In this document: positions 33,522 to 42,598 of the stretch, in pieces
How the letters are laid out: each line of letters begins with the position of its first letter
How positions within the stretch are numbered: the stretch's first letter is position 1
Assembly (NCBI GenBank): GCA_040768665.1
Contig: JAXGMN010000066.1
Span: 1 to 58,262 of the forward strand
Origin: JABWBD01 sp040768665
GTDB lineage: Bacteria; Planctomycetota; Planctomycetia; Pirellulales; Thermoguttaceae
Reading direction: 5' to 3'
Length of the DNA: 58,262 nt
Position numbers and translations under genes: made by a program
Notes under the pieces: generated by a model
What the model was told of the DNA's origin: nothing
Databases searched by the model: none
What the model saw: the letters and a program-made list of their open reading frames with translations, nothing else

Positions 33522-33823
33522 GGGGAGTGGGAACAGGCCGCAGTAAGGGTACACGCGTTCACTTATGCCTATTCAAGATAGCCGGTGCGGCGCCTTTTCG
33601 CAAGGACTTTTTTCGGCCACGGGGCAGATTGATGGAAGGTGTCTGCGGAAAAGTCTGCCCGGGAAGGAGTTGCGTGGCGGGGGTGCGCGGGAAAATCCGG
33701 GAAATTCTTGGAACGGTGCACGAAAGGGATAGGCGCCGGAGTGGAGAAATGAAGATGCTGGTGGGGAGGTGAAAACGGGGGCATACGATCGGCTTGCTGG
33801 GTTTCCATCTTTCTTCCTCATTT

Positions 33824-33909
33824 TCATCCGTGCCCCGGCCTTGCCATCCGTGCTATCAGAACAACTCAAGGATAAAGTAGCACGGATGGCAAAGCCGGGG
33901 CACGGATGA
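33824..33909. repeat. 32 bp inverted repeat
   Basis: Arms 33824-33855 and 33878-33909 are complementary over 32 bp with one mismatch (TCATCCGTGCCCCGGC, then TTGCCATCCGTGCTA). The loop is 22 nt. CCGTGCY occurs twice per arm, so each arm is itself an imperfect direct repeat. No gene is inside. Confidence 0.7.
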
Positions 33910-34444
33910 AGAAATCGGTGGAACAGAACCGGAGGTCGATTCAGCCGATCGAACCACTGAGTTTTCACCCACCCAAGATGCTGGTATGTCGGCGGCTTAG
34001 CAAGACGACCTCGCTGCCGGGCAGAGGGTCTTTCTTGAGGCCAACGTCTCGCACGCATGCGAGCCGAAACCGACGACTCGCAGCGCGGACTGGTACGGGC
34101 TGCCCTCCGCGAGATCGCGCTCAGGCCCCACACAACGATCCGGACGGGTTTCTAACAGAAAAGAAAATGGCAGAAACGAAGATGGGATGGGAAGCTGGGA
34201 TGGTCGGATGGCACCGGCAGCTTCAGCCCGAAAACGGGAAGGGGGAAACGCAGAGGAGCGCGCGAGCGCAGAGGGGAGACATTCCGGCTGGGTGGCGTTT
34301 GACATCCGATTGGCCTCGGCGTAAGCTCAACGGGAATACCGAAATGCTGAAAGCCGCAGGATATGCAGGTGGGCCGCGGCCACGTAGCCCCATAGATACT
34401 TCCAAACCGAGGATTGCTGCATCATGACGACCGGAGACAAAGAG

Positions 34445-35302
34445 ATGACAACGAAACAGACCAGGCGTGGGTTTCTTGCGGCGGCCGGAGCCGGCGCCGC
34501 AGTGTTGGCGATGACGGGAACGGAGAGCGCCCGGACGGCAGCGCGCGGCGCCGAAACTCGCAAGAAACGGGACTATCCGTTCGAACTCGGACTGGCATCG
34601 TACACGACGCGGAAGTTTTCGCTCGACCAGACGCTGGCGATGGCCAAACGCGTCGGGCTCAATTGGGTCTGTCTCAAGTCGTTCCACCTTGCGTTGGACG
34701 CTTCGCCCGAGGAGATCGCCAAGGCCGTCGAGCAGGTGAAGGCCGCCGGTATGGTACTCTACGGCGGAGGCGTGATCACGATGAAGAACGAAGCCGAGGT
34801 GAACCAAACGTTCGAGTATGCCAAGGCCGCAGGGATGACGACCATCGTGGGCGTGCCCATGCCGGACGTGCTGCCTTTAGTCAATGAAAAAGTCAAGCAA
34901 TACGATATGGTTGTGGCGATCCACAACCACGGCCCCGGCGATAAGGTCTACCCGACGCCCGAGAGCATCATCGAGCGTGTCAAGGATCTCGACAAGCGGA
35001 TCGGTCTGTGCATCGACATCGGGCACACGCTCCGCATCGGGGCGGATCCGATTCGCGACGCCGAGCGATTCGCCGATCGCCTGCTCGACGTTCACATCAA
35101 GGACGTGACGGCGCCGGCTACCGAAGGCACGACCGTCGAGATCGGCCGCGGCGTGATCGATATCCCGGCCTTCCTCAAGACGCTGCTAAAGATCGACTAC
35201 TCGCGCGTCGTGTCGTTCGAATACGAGAAGGATCCCGACGACCCGCTGCCGGGGCTGGCCGAATCGGTCGGGTACGTCCGCGGAGCGCTGGCGGCGATTT
35301 AG
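34445..35302 (+). CDS. Tat-exported sugar phosphate isomerase/epimerase-like protein
   Basis: The product has 285 residues. The ATG at 34445 follows GGAG at 8 bp; a GTG/ATG pair upstream at 34424 would add 7 residues. A twin-arginine signal (TRRGFLAAAGAGAAVLAM) precedes an AP-endonuclease-2/xylose-isomerase-like TIM barrel (VGLNWVCLKSFHLALDA, VVAIHNHGPGDKVYPTPESI, GLCIDIGHTLRIGADP, DVHIKDVTAP). Metal-binding histidines and glutamates of the fold appear at HNHG, D-I-G-H and H-I-K-D. The substrate is unknown. The partial gene at the window's end belongs to the same fold. Confidence 0.82.
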   Translation: MTTKQTRRGFLAAAGAGAAVLAMTGTESARTAARGAETRKKRDYPFELGLASYTTRKFSLDQTLAMAKRVGLNWVCLKSFHLALDASPEEIAKAVEQVKAAGMVLYGGGVITMKNEAEVNQTFEYAKAAGMTTIVGVPMPDVLPLVNEKVKQYDMVVAIHNHGPGDKVYPTPESIIERVKDLDKRIGLCIDIGHTLRIGADPIRDAERFADRLLDVHIKDVTAPATEGTTVEIGRGVIDIPAFLKTLLKIDYSRVVSFEYEKDPDDPLPGLAESVGYVRGALAAI

Positions 35303-35450
35303 AGCCTGTCCCAAAACCTCCCGAGAAGAAGGGGACAGGCACATTTTGCTCCGACGACATGACGTCTTCGTGCTGTCAGGAGAAGAGCCTGCGAGAAGAA
35401 GGGGACAGGCACATTTTGCTCCGAAGACTCCGCAAAATGAGCCAGTCCCC
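35301..35450. repeat. Rearranged GGGGACAGG hairpin repeats, copies B2/B3
   Basis: It starts AGAGCCTGTCCCAAAACC, like copy B1, overlapping the isomerase stop. A left half-copy (GGGGACAGGCACATTTTGCTCCG) is followed, after a 40 bp insert containing GACGACATGACGTC, by a complete core ending GAGCCAGTCCCC at 35450. The right outer GGTTTTGG arm is missing. It lies between convergent genes. Confidence 0.7.
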
Positions 35451-35462
35451 ACTCCGTGACGG

Positions 35463-37655
35463 TCACTGATCGGCGTAGACCCGCGTGCTCTCTTCTTTGG
35501 TGATCGGCGGCTGGAGCTCGTCGGTGTGGAGCTGAACGCGGATCCGTTGGTCGCCCGGTTGAATCCCCTGGACCCGAATTCGATACGTGGTATCGGCCTT
35601 GGGCGCCAGACGCCCCAGCGGCTCGAAACGCACCTGGTTACCGTTCACGCCGTTGCGCGTGGGCCCTTCGGCGGCGACCGCCTTCATGCCCGCGGGCAAC
35701 TCGGCCACGAGGTGAACGTTCGTAGCCGCTTTCGAGCCCTGGTTCACCACGCGGATCTCGTACGTCGTTTCGCCGTTGACCTCGATCGGATCCTCCACGT
35801 CGACCACTTCGAAAAGGATGGCCGCGATCCCTTCCACCAGGATCGCCTGCTGATGTTCATCCGAGAGGCCGCGGTCGGCCGTTCCGGAGACGCGGATCGC
35901 GTGCTCGCCGGCGACGGTGGGAATGGCCGTCAATTGCACCGTGCCGGTCTCGTTGGCGGGAAGTTCCTCGAGCACCCAGTGGATGCTCTGAGTTGCCTGG
36001 TCGAAGTACCCGGAATTATTGGCACCGACGAATTTCATGCCGGCGGGGAGATGGGCGACCAATTCCACCTGGTGGGCAGGGGCCGTTCCCGGGTTCGACA
36101 CGGAGACGTTGTAGACCGCTTCGCGCTCGAGGTAGCGGCGTTTGGGACCGTCCACGGCGACCTCGAGCCGCGGCGCGAGCACCTCGATTTCGACACGGTC
36201 GTCGGCGCGTAGATTTGCGGCTCCGCGTGCGGTGAGCTCGTTGGTGACCCGTCCCGCCTGCGTGGCAACCATGCGAAGCTCGATCTGGCGGCTTTCATTG
36301 GGCCGGAGCTCTCCGATCTCGTATTCGAGTTCCGCGCCGGCCGCGTGTTGCAGCCCCGGGGGCACGCGCTCCACGATGACCACACCCGTGGCAATGCCGC
36401 TGCCGGGATTGGCGACGGTGATCGACAGCACCACCTCCTCGCCGATCAGGACCTGGCGCGGCGCGACGGTCTGTACGACCAGCTCCGGCTTGGTGGCGAT
36501 GCTTCGCGAGGATGCCTCGGCGTGAAAGGCCACGCTGGCCACGCTGCCGATCTCTCCCTCGGCCACGGGCATGAGCTCGATTTCTACCGACATTTCCTCT
36601 CCGGGTTGGAGAGTTCCCAAGGGCCAGACCAGTTCGCCGCGGACGCCTCGGCTAGCAGGAGGCGTCGTGGAGATCAACTGGGTTCCGCGGGGAACTTCGT
36701 CGCGGATCTCCACGTTGTGGGCCGCCACCTGGCCGGTGTTCTGCACCTTGACCTGGAACTTGGCCGGCTTGCCGACCTGGATTTCCTGCGGGGCGAATTT
36801 CTGAACGGTCACCTGCGGTGTCTGCGGCCCTTCCAACTGGGCGGTGCCAGGAGTGCCTGTGCCAGCGGCTGTTGCGGTGCCGTCGGTCGGTGGGTTCGAC
36901 GCTTCGAGTTGGGCGGGCGGTCCCTGGAGCTCGTTGGTTGTCGGAAACTGCTGTATCGGCCCGGCAGTGGCAGTTGCCGGCATTGGGTTGGCCGGAGCAA
37001 AGGCGTCGGCCTGGATCGGACCGGGTTCGGGGGAGCCGGGACTCTGCGCGGCCACGGCGGGCGACGTGGGTGGGCCTGAAAAGGCGGGTGGTGCCGCGGC
37101 CGGAACCTCGGTCGTCGGAAAAGAGGTGTCCTGTGCCGGGAGCGGCTGAGCCGGCGCAATGTCACTGGCCGCTGCCAGGGCCGGCGGTGCCTGCCCGGCG
37201 GTGGGCAGATTCATCTCGGGGCTGGCCGACGACTCCGGGGAGTGGCCGGCGCGGACAAACGGATCCGCGACGCGGCGGAGGCCCGGCGGATCGGCGGGGC
37301 CATTCAACCCTAGCGGCACTTCTTCGGCCGCAGCAATCGAGGAGGCTTGGGCGGATTCCGCGGCAATGTCGCCGGCGAAGCCGGAGGCGCGGACCGCAGG
37401 ACTCGACTCCGGCGGACGGCCGGGGCGGAGAGGGTTTGTTGATGAAGGGGCGGGAAACTCGCGAGGTGGCGCAACGGTGGCGGGGAAGAGCGCCGGCTGG
37501 GGCGTCGATCCCTCCGCCCTCGCCGGGTCGCCGCCGACTGAAGCGACGGGCTTGGCTGCCGGGCGGTTGACGCCCTTCTGGGCTTGTGCGATCGCGATGC
37601 ATCCCAGGACCACGATGGTCGCCAGCGTCGACATGCGGATGAGAAAGCGTTTCAT
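35463..37655 (-). CDS. Secreted DUF11-repeat surface protein
   Basis: The product has 730 residues. The ATG at 37655 gives signal peptide MKRFLIRMSTLATIVVLGCI. Residues about 30-290 are low-complexity, rich in Pro/Ala/Ser/Gln, like a wall-spanning or spacer region. Then follow at least four DUF11 (TIGR01451-type) Ig-like repeats beginning near 295, 410, 525 and 640, each with an N-x-G-x-x-x-A-x-N/H-V-x-x-x-x-x-x-P-x-G pattern (KVQNTGQVAAHNVEIRDEVP, SVSNPGTAPAHQVELVAHLP). It is probably an extracellular structural or adhesive protein. Confidence 0.85.
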   Translation of the reverse strand: MKRFLIRMSTLATIVVLGCIAIAQAQKGVNRPAAKPVASVGGDPARAEGSTPQPALFPATVAPPREFPAPSSTNPLRPGRPPESSPAVRASGFAGDIAAESAQASSIAAAEEVPLGLNGPADPPGLRRVADPFVRAGHSPESSASPEMNLPTAGQAPPALAAASDIAPAQPLPAQDTSFPTTEVPAAAPPAFSGPPTSPAVAAQSPGSPEPGPIQADAFAPANPMPATATAGPIQQFPTTNELQGPPAQLEASNPPTDGTATAAGTGTPGTAQLEGPQTPQVTVQKFAPQEIQVGKPAKFQVKVQNTGQVAAHNVEIRDEVPRGTQLISTTPPASRGVRGELVWPLGTLQPGEEMSVEIELMPVAEGEIGSVASVAFHAEASSRSIATKPELVVQTVAPRQVLIGEEVVLSITVANPGSGIATGVVIVERVPPGLQHAAGAELEYEIGELRPNESRQIELRMVATQAGRVTNELTARGAANLRADDRVEIEVLAPRLEVAVDGPKRRYLEREAVYNVSVSNPGTAPAHQVELVAHLPAGMKFVGANNSGYFDQATQSIHWVLEELPANETGTVQLTAIPTVAGEHAIRVSGTADRGLSDEHQQAILVEGIAAILFEVVDVEDPIEVNGETTYEIRVVNQGSKAATNVHLVAELPAGMKAVAAEGPTRNGVNGNQVRFEPLGRLAPKADTTYRIRVQGIQPGDQRIRVQLHTDELQPPITKEESTRVYADQ

Positions 37656-37875
37656 GGAAAAGGCACCCGGGAAGGCGATGCTGCTCGGAAATCTGCGATT
37701 CCGCGTCGGCAAGAGTCTCAGCCGGTTGGAACGAAGCCGAACCTGCCGACAATCGGGTGGTTAGTAGCAAATTCCCGGCCGCGGGGGAAGGGCAATTCAG
37801 GCGCATTTTTTGGCACGATGGCCGACAGTACTTACCCGAGAGCCTATCGCCGTGCGGGCTCCAGCCAACCCGACA

Positions 37876-39066
37876 TCAGACGGAAACGCCGCGGGTCGGC
37901 CGGGGGCGAAGTGGGGCACCCCCCGCCTCCGCGACGTCTGGGTAATACTCCCGGAGCGGAAAATCGCTTGCGCTCATCTCCGCTTTGCACCAGGCGAGTA
38001 TGCGTTGGCGAAGGTCTTCGGGAACGTCTTTGTGTCGATCCAACTTGCCGCTCACGAAGAAAGCCGACTGGCTCTGAAGGAGATGCGGCGGGTTCATTTC
38101 GAACAGGTCGTCGTGCTCGCGCATATAGTTGAAGCTGCACTTGTAGGCGATCTGCGCGACTTCTTCCTCGGCCAGTGGCGCGATCTTCAGAAACTCGGCA
38201 ACTCGCCGGATGGTGGAGGGGAGGTCCTTCTTCATCTCCTCGAAGGAGACGAACAGCACGTTGGCATGCTGCCGCGACCAGTTCCACCAGCCTTTCACGT
38301 GCGCAGGCCATGTGCCCCACCACATGTACTCCTCGGACCGGAACCATGTCTCGATCGTCTCCAGGTCCGCGGCAAACGCGCCGGCGTTCGTGGCGAGGAA
38401 ATCCGCACAACTGGCGAAGCACGACAACGGATGCCGGACGACATAGATGTATTTCGCCTCGGCCGCATGGGGACACCGTTGCGCCGGCAGGTGGGTCTTG
38501 ATGATCCTCGACGGCCGCTCCGCGCCGACGAGCGGGGCATCGTCGATGGAGATGCTTCGAAGGGATTCGATCCACGGGGAAAAGCTGTACAGCGCGGTCC
38601 CGGATGCGACCAGGTCGCCGCTGCCCCGCGTGAGCACCTGATAGACGACGTGCTGCATCCAGGTCGTGCCGCATTTCATCTGGGTGGCGACGAAGATGTC
38701 GCAAGGCTGCGGCTGGTACTCGGCCGCCTTGCGGAAGCTTTCGGGGCTGCAGGTTCCTCGCGGTCCCGCCACGCCTTGATAGGAAAAGCCGATTCTGGCG
38801 ATGTTGAAGCGAGAGATGCGGCTGAGAAGTCCGATCGTCGGGCTCAAGAGCAAACGGTGGTAGACCAGGAGCTTCTTGAACCGTTGCCGCTCGGCCGGTC
38901 GGAGGCCGTAGTAGTTGTTTCCGCGCGTCTTCTCGTCGCCCCAGGCCAATACTGTAGAGAGATGAACCAATTGGGCGAAGAAGAAGGCAATGGCGAGGCC
39001 CGCGGCAATCGCCGCCACCTTGCCTACTGTCCACACGGAAAAAGCGAGTAGCCCTGCGAGCATCAC
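37876..39066 (-). CDS. Membrane-anchored sulfotransferase
   Basis: The product has 396 residues. One N-terminal membrane helix (AAIAAGLAIAFFFAQLVHLS) anchors it. The PAPS-binding 5'-phosphosulfate loop is QMKCGTTWMQHVVYQVL (near 135), and the 3'-phosphate site is VVRHPLSCFASCADF (near 213). This is the sulfotransferase_1 family. It transfers sulfate from PAPS to a hydroxyl or amine acceptor; the acceptor is unknown. The Sat at 54339 would supply APS, but an APS kinase is not seen in the window. An ATG codon pair begins the frame. Confidence 0.87.
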   Translation of the reverse strand: MMLAGLLAFSVWTVGKVAAIAAGLAIAFFFAQLVHLSTVLAWGDEKTRGNNYYGLRPAERQRFKKLLVYHRLLLSPTIGLLSRISRFNIARIGFSYQGVAGPRGTCSPESFRKAAEYQPQPCDIFVATQMKCGTTWMQHVVYQVLTRGSGDLVASGTALYSFSPWIESLRSISIDDAPLVGAERPSRIIKTHLPAQRCPHAAEAKYIYVVRHPLSCFASCADFLATNAGAFAADLETIETWFRSEEYMWWGTWPAHVKGWWNWSRQHANVLFVSFEEMKKDLPSTIRRVAEFLKIAPLAEEEVAQIAYKCSFNYMREHDDLFEMNPPHLLQSQSAFFVSGKLDRHKDVPEDLRQRILAWCKAEMSASDFPLREYYPDVAEAGGAPLRPRPTRGVSV

Positions 39067-39408
39067 CGAATTCCTTTCGGCCTACCGTGAGGGGTGTAGT
39101 TTAGGCCCACACCGGGGGCTGGTCCGTTTTTCGGCCAATTCCATTATCCGCCTGAGATTGCGACTGGAGCCGGCCCCCTCCACGACGTAACGAGTTTGTG
39201 CGAGTACGATAGCATGTTGCCGGATCTGCGCCGAGGCGAACCTTACGACAGATCCGCTTAAAATGGGGGGTAATCACAAAGTATAGGATGGGTGGGAGCA
39301 ACCGATCGACCGGGCCCCGATCCGGCTGTCCGCACCGGTGTGCCCTGTGACCCACCCTCCGGTGCAAACGGTCCAGATCGCGGACTATGCGGAGGTGAAT
39401 CGAAACCT
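39067..39408. other. Divergent intergenic region
   Basis: There is no gene in 342 bp between the divergent sulfotransferase and AAA ATPase genes. A weak TATAGG at about 39281-39286 preceded by AT-rich sequence may be a promoter for the AAA gene. A GGAGG at 39391-39395 is the nearest RBS, 13 bp before its ATG. Confidence 0.35.
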
Positions 39409-41169
39409 ATGTCCGAACATACTTACGACTTCTATACCCGGTTGGCGCGTATCCTCAACTCGGATCAGTCGCGGAGCGTGATCCTCTGCGGGAACGTCTA
39501 CGACCTGTTTTTCAACGGCAGCCAGTATGTTCCGCTGATCCCCTTTCTGTGCGAGAAATCGAGTTCGGCCAGGCTGATCCGGCTGGTCTATGAACTGAAC
39601 GGCCCGATCCGAATACTCGACCATCGCGAGAAGCTCAAGAATGCCTGGATCGGCTGGAAGGCGGGCGCCGACGTCGATTCCCTCCTGATCCGCGAGTTGC
39701 GCAACAAAGGACCGTCGGAGATGGAGCGGCTTGGGATGGAGTTCGACCGGTTGCTCCTGGACGCGATCGGCAACCCCACACTCGCCCTGGAAGCGTTGCG
39801 GCAGATGACGATCTGCTCGCGGTCCTCCGGGCTGGGCAACCTGCTCGTTTTCATCGAGGCGGCCGACATGCTTCTGCCCGCCGGCTCCGGCGACGTGGCC
39901 TCGCTCAACGATCGGCAATTGCACCGGATCAGCATCGTGCAGGACTGGTTTTGCGATCCGGCTTTTCTGAACGGCCGCGATTCGGTGTGCCTGATCGCCG
40001 AGTCGAGGAGCCTCGTCCATCCGCGGATTTCACGGCTGCCACAGGTTTTGCCGGTCGAGATCTCGCCGCCGAGTTCGGCAGATCGGCTGCACTACGTCGA
40101 GTCGTTCCTGACCACGGCACGATCGGAGGTGACGCTCTGGTCTACCCCTTCCGACCTAGCCGCGTACACGGCCGGGCTGTCGACGCACGCCCTGCGTCAA
40201 CTCCTGATCGGCGCAGCCTACACGCAGCAGGGCCTCACCCCTGCGGAGACCATCGGCAAAGTCGAGGAGTTCATCCAGGGCCAGATCGGCGAAGACGTGG
40301 TCGAGTTCAAGAAGCCCTCGCACACGCTGGAGGACGTGGTCGGTTTCTCGCGACTGAAACAGTTCCTCCGCGACGAGTTGTTGCCGCGGTTCCGTGCCCC
40401 GGCCGACCGGGCATTGCCCGGCGCGGCGGTAGCGGGGCCGATTGGCGGCGGCAAGACGTTCATTTTCGAGGCCGTTGCCGGCGAGTTGGACATGCCGGTG
40501 CTCGTGATCAAGAACATCCGCAGCCAATGGTTCGGCCAGACCGACGTGATCTTCGAACGTTTGCGCCGTACGCTGGAGGCGCTGGACCGCGTGCTGATCT
40601 TCGTCGACGAGGCCGATACCCAGTTCGGCGGAGTTGGCGACGAGACGCACAGCACGGAGCGGCGACTGACCGGCAAAATCCAGGCGATGATGTCCGATCC
40701 CCGCCTCCGCGGCAAGGTCGTCTGGCTGCTGATGACCGCCAGGATCCACCTCCTTTCGCCCGACATCCGCCGTCCGGGACGCGTCGGCGATCTGATTATT
40801 CCCGTGCTCGATCCCGAGGGAGAAGACCGCCGGGAGTTCGTCCGCTGGGTGCTCCACGGCGCGCTGCTGGAGGTCGACGACGACGCGATCCAGCGAATCG
40901 ACAAGCTCACCGAGGGGTATTCCGCGGCCGCGTTCGCCTCATTGCGCTCTTCGCTCAAGGCGAAATCCCCGGCATCGATCGACGACGTTGCGGCGATCGT
41001 CCAGGACCACCTTCCCCCGGCGATTGAACTGACCCGCCGCTACCAGACGCTCCAGGCCCTGGTGAACTGCACCCGGCGTTCGTTGCTACCCGACCCGGAA
41101 ACGACCGACGAACAGCGCCGTAGCTGGCAATTAGAGATCAACCGCCTGGAGGCGCAGGGAGTGCGATAG
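39409..41169 (+). CDS. Tandem-AAA ATPase, Ycf46-like layout
   Basis: The product has 586 residues. I choose the ATG at 39409 because the upstream frame is not protein-like. The first 320 residues look like a degenerate AAA module without a Walker A motif (RSVILCGNVYDLFFNG, NLLVFIEAADMLLP as a B-like strand). From about 325 a complete AAA+ domain follows: GPIGGGKTF (Walker A), RVLIFVDEADTQFGG (Walker B), DIRRPGRVGDLIIPV (arginine-finger region). This two-module layout resembles cyanobacterial/bacterial Ycf46-type ATPases of unknown role. No partner gene is obvious; downstream genes are on the other strand. Confidence 0.75.
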   Translation: MSEHTYDFYTRLARILNSDQSRSVILCGNVYDLFFNGSQYVPLIPFLCEKSSSARLIRLVYELNGPIRILDHREKLKNAWIGWKAGADVDSLLIRELRNKGPSEMERLGMEFDRLLLDAIGNPTLALEALRQMTICSRSSGLGNLLVFIEAADMLLPAGSGDVASLNDRQLHRISIVQDWFCDPAFLNGRDSVCLIAESRSLVHPRISRLPQVLPVEISPPSSADRLHYVESFLTTARSEVTLWSTPSDLAAYTAGLSTHALRQLLIGAAYTQQGLTPAETIGKVEEFIQGQIGEDVVEFKKPSHTLEDVVGFSRLKQFLRDELLPRFRAPADRALPGAAVAGPIGGGKTFIFEAVAGELDMPVLVIKNIRSQWFGQTDVIFERLRRTLEALDRVLIFVDEADTQFGGVGDETHSTERRLTGKIQAMMSDPRLRGKVVWLLMTARIHLLSPDIRRPGRVGDLIIPVLDPEGEDRREFVRWVLHGALLEVDDDAIQRIDKLTEGYSAAAFASLRSSLKAKSPASIDDVAAIVQDHLPPAIELTRRYQTLQALVNCTRRSLLPDPETTDEQRRSWQLEINRLEAQGVR

Positions 41170-41220
41170 GCTCGAAGTACGGATGTGAACGGGCCGGTTG
41201 CCGGCGGCCGGGCTGCGGTA

Positions 41221-42240
41221 TCACGCTCGCCAGGGGCGCTTTCGCCGGTTGCTCTTTTCGAAGGCCTCGAGGGCGATCTTCACGTCTTCGGCAACCTGGA
41301 AGTCGAACATCCCGACGCAGATGAAATCCGCACCGTTGCGGAATGCGGAGGAAAAGCCCATTCGCGGCGGAATGGCGCCGGCCGCCAGCACTTTGAAGGC
41401 GATCCAGGGCTTTTCAATCTTCTCCATGTATTCGACGGTCTCGTCCGGATTGAGGCACCACATGTTGTCGTTGTACTCGTCGTGTCCGGATTTATGCGGC
41501 TTGAACCAGCAGAACGGTTCCCGGTTCTCCTCCGGGCTCATCGACCAGTAGCGGTCGAGATGATAGGTCTTCACATAGAAATCGGGATTAAGCTTCTGCT
41601 CCTCGCAAGCCGCCACGGTTTCCAGCGCGTGTCCACCGACGCCCGCAGGCACGCCCTCCGCCTTGATCAAATCGACAGCTTTGCCGATGGCGTCGCACTG
41701 GCGGTCCATCGTGAGCTTATCCGTAGCGCCGCCGTGCGTGTACAAGAACGTCGCTCCTTTATCGATGACCAGCTTAATCTGGTCGCGGACCGCGCTCTCG
41801 TCCGACTTGGGTGAAATGCAGATGAGGCTCTGCATCTTGCTGCCTCGCTGTTTCTGATACTTCACGAAGACGTCCTGGCAGGCGGGGTCGAGTTGGATGG
41901 TATTGATCCCCTGTTGCTCGGCCAACTCGAGCGTCTCAAAAACCTTGGCCTCGGTGTTATACGACTGGAAAAGCTTGGAGACGTAGATCAGGTCCCGGCT
42001 GTGAGCCCAGCCGCCGATCAGATTGCCGCCCATCAGCAGCCGGCTTATCTTCAGGTTGCCGATCTGGCCGCAAGGGATCCGGCCCGGCGCCGGCGCGGCC
42101 TCGTTCGCCGGTCTCTGGCTCGTGCCGTCCTGCATGGCTGCCAGCAGGATTCGTTCTTCCATGGAATAGGCCGCCCCGGCTCCGGCCGTACCCAACAAGG
42201 TCTTGCTCAAGAAACTGCGACGATCAGTCTTCTCTGTCAT
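41221..42240 (-). CDS. Tat-exported TIM-barrel (aldo/keto reductase-like) protein
   Basis: The product has 339 residues. The twin-arginine signal is DRRSFLSKTLLGTAGAGAAY. The body begins GRIPCGQIGNLKISRLLMGGN as aldo/keto reductase-like proteins do and continues with TIM-barrel-like alternation (INTIQLDPACQDVFVKYQKQ, VPAGVGGHALETVAACEEQ, FICVGMFDFQVAEDVKIALE). The classical AKR catalytic tetrad is not evident, so it may not be a reductase. It is a single minus-strand gene; function unknown. Confidence 0.65.
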   Translation of the reverse strand: MTEKTDRRSFLSKTLLGTAGAGAAYSMEERILLAAMQDGTSQRPANEAAPAPGRIPCGQIGNLKISRLLMGGNLIGGWAHSRDLIYVSKLFQSYNTEAKVFETLELAEQQGINTIQLDPACQDVFVKYQKQRGSKMQSLICISPKSDESAVRDQIKLVIDKGATFLYTHGGATDKLTMDRQCDAIGKAVDLIKAEGVPAGVGGHALETVAACEEQKLNPDFYVKTYHLDRYWSMSPEENREPFCWFKPHKSGHDEYNDNMWCLNPDETVEYMEKIEKPWIAFKVLAAGAIPPRMGFSSAFRNGADFICVGMFDFQVAEDVKIALEAFEKSNRRKRPWRA

Positions 42241-42598
42241 GGTTCCCTCGTTCTCTGGTACCCGCACTTTGGTGGATTGGCACGATTCGCCGGAAAGTCT
42301 CACAGCAAGAGTTTATTCTGGCTGAAAGGCCGCGTCAGGGCAATGCATGGGCGCCGCGTCACGGCTGCCTTGCGCCATCTTCCGCGTCAGAGCCCGCCGA
42401 GACGTGACATTTCGGCGAAGCCACCCCCTCGCGGAAGGGCCTTGGCGATGCTGACCGCGGGCCGTGGGAACGGCCGTTTCCTTAACTCGCGCACCGCCGG
42501 CGTTAGAATACACGGTAGCCCCCACCGCAGACAGTTCGGCGCGTAGGGCTGGTCGCACACCACGAACGGACTCTCGAAGAGGAAAACCCACGAATCTT
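42241..42598. other. Divergent intergenic region
   Basis: There is no gene in 358 bp. A GC hairpin CGGGCCGT/ACGGCCGT lies near 42460-42480. A candidate promoter for the MoxR gene is CTTAAC (42481-42486), 17 bp, TAGAAT (42504-42509); the -35 is weak. Confidence 0.35.

Larger units (their letters stand above)
32784..34444. other. Long gene-poor stretch
   Basis: There is no intact gene in 1.66 kb. It contains a hairpin repeat (32924-33007), a possible ATP-synthase-beta fragment (33399-33521) and a 32 bp inverted repeat (33824-33909). Short open frames on both strands lack ribosome-binding sites and family resemblance. The stretch looks like decayed sequence between the GH3 gene and the isomerase. 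Confidence 0.5.
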
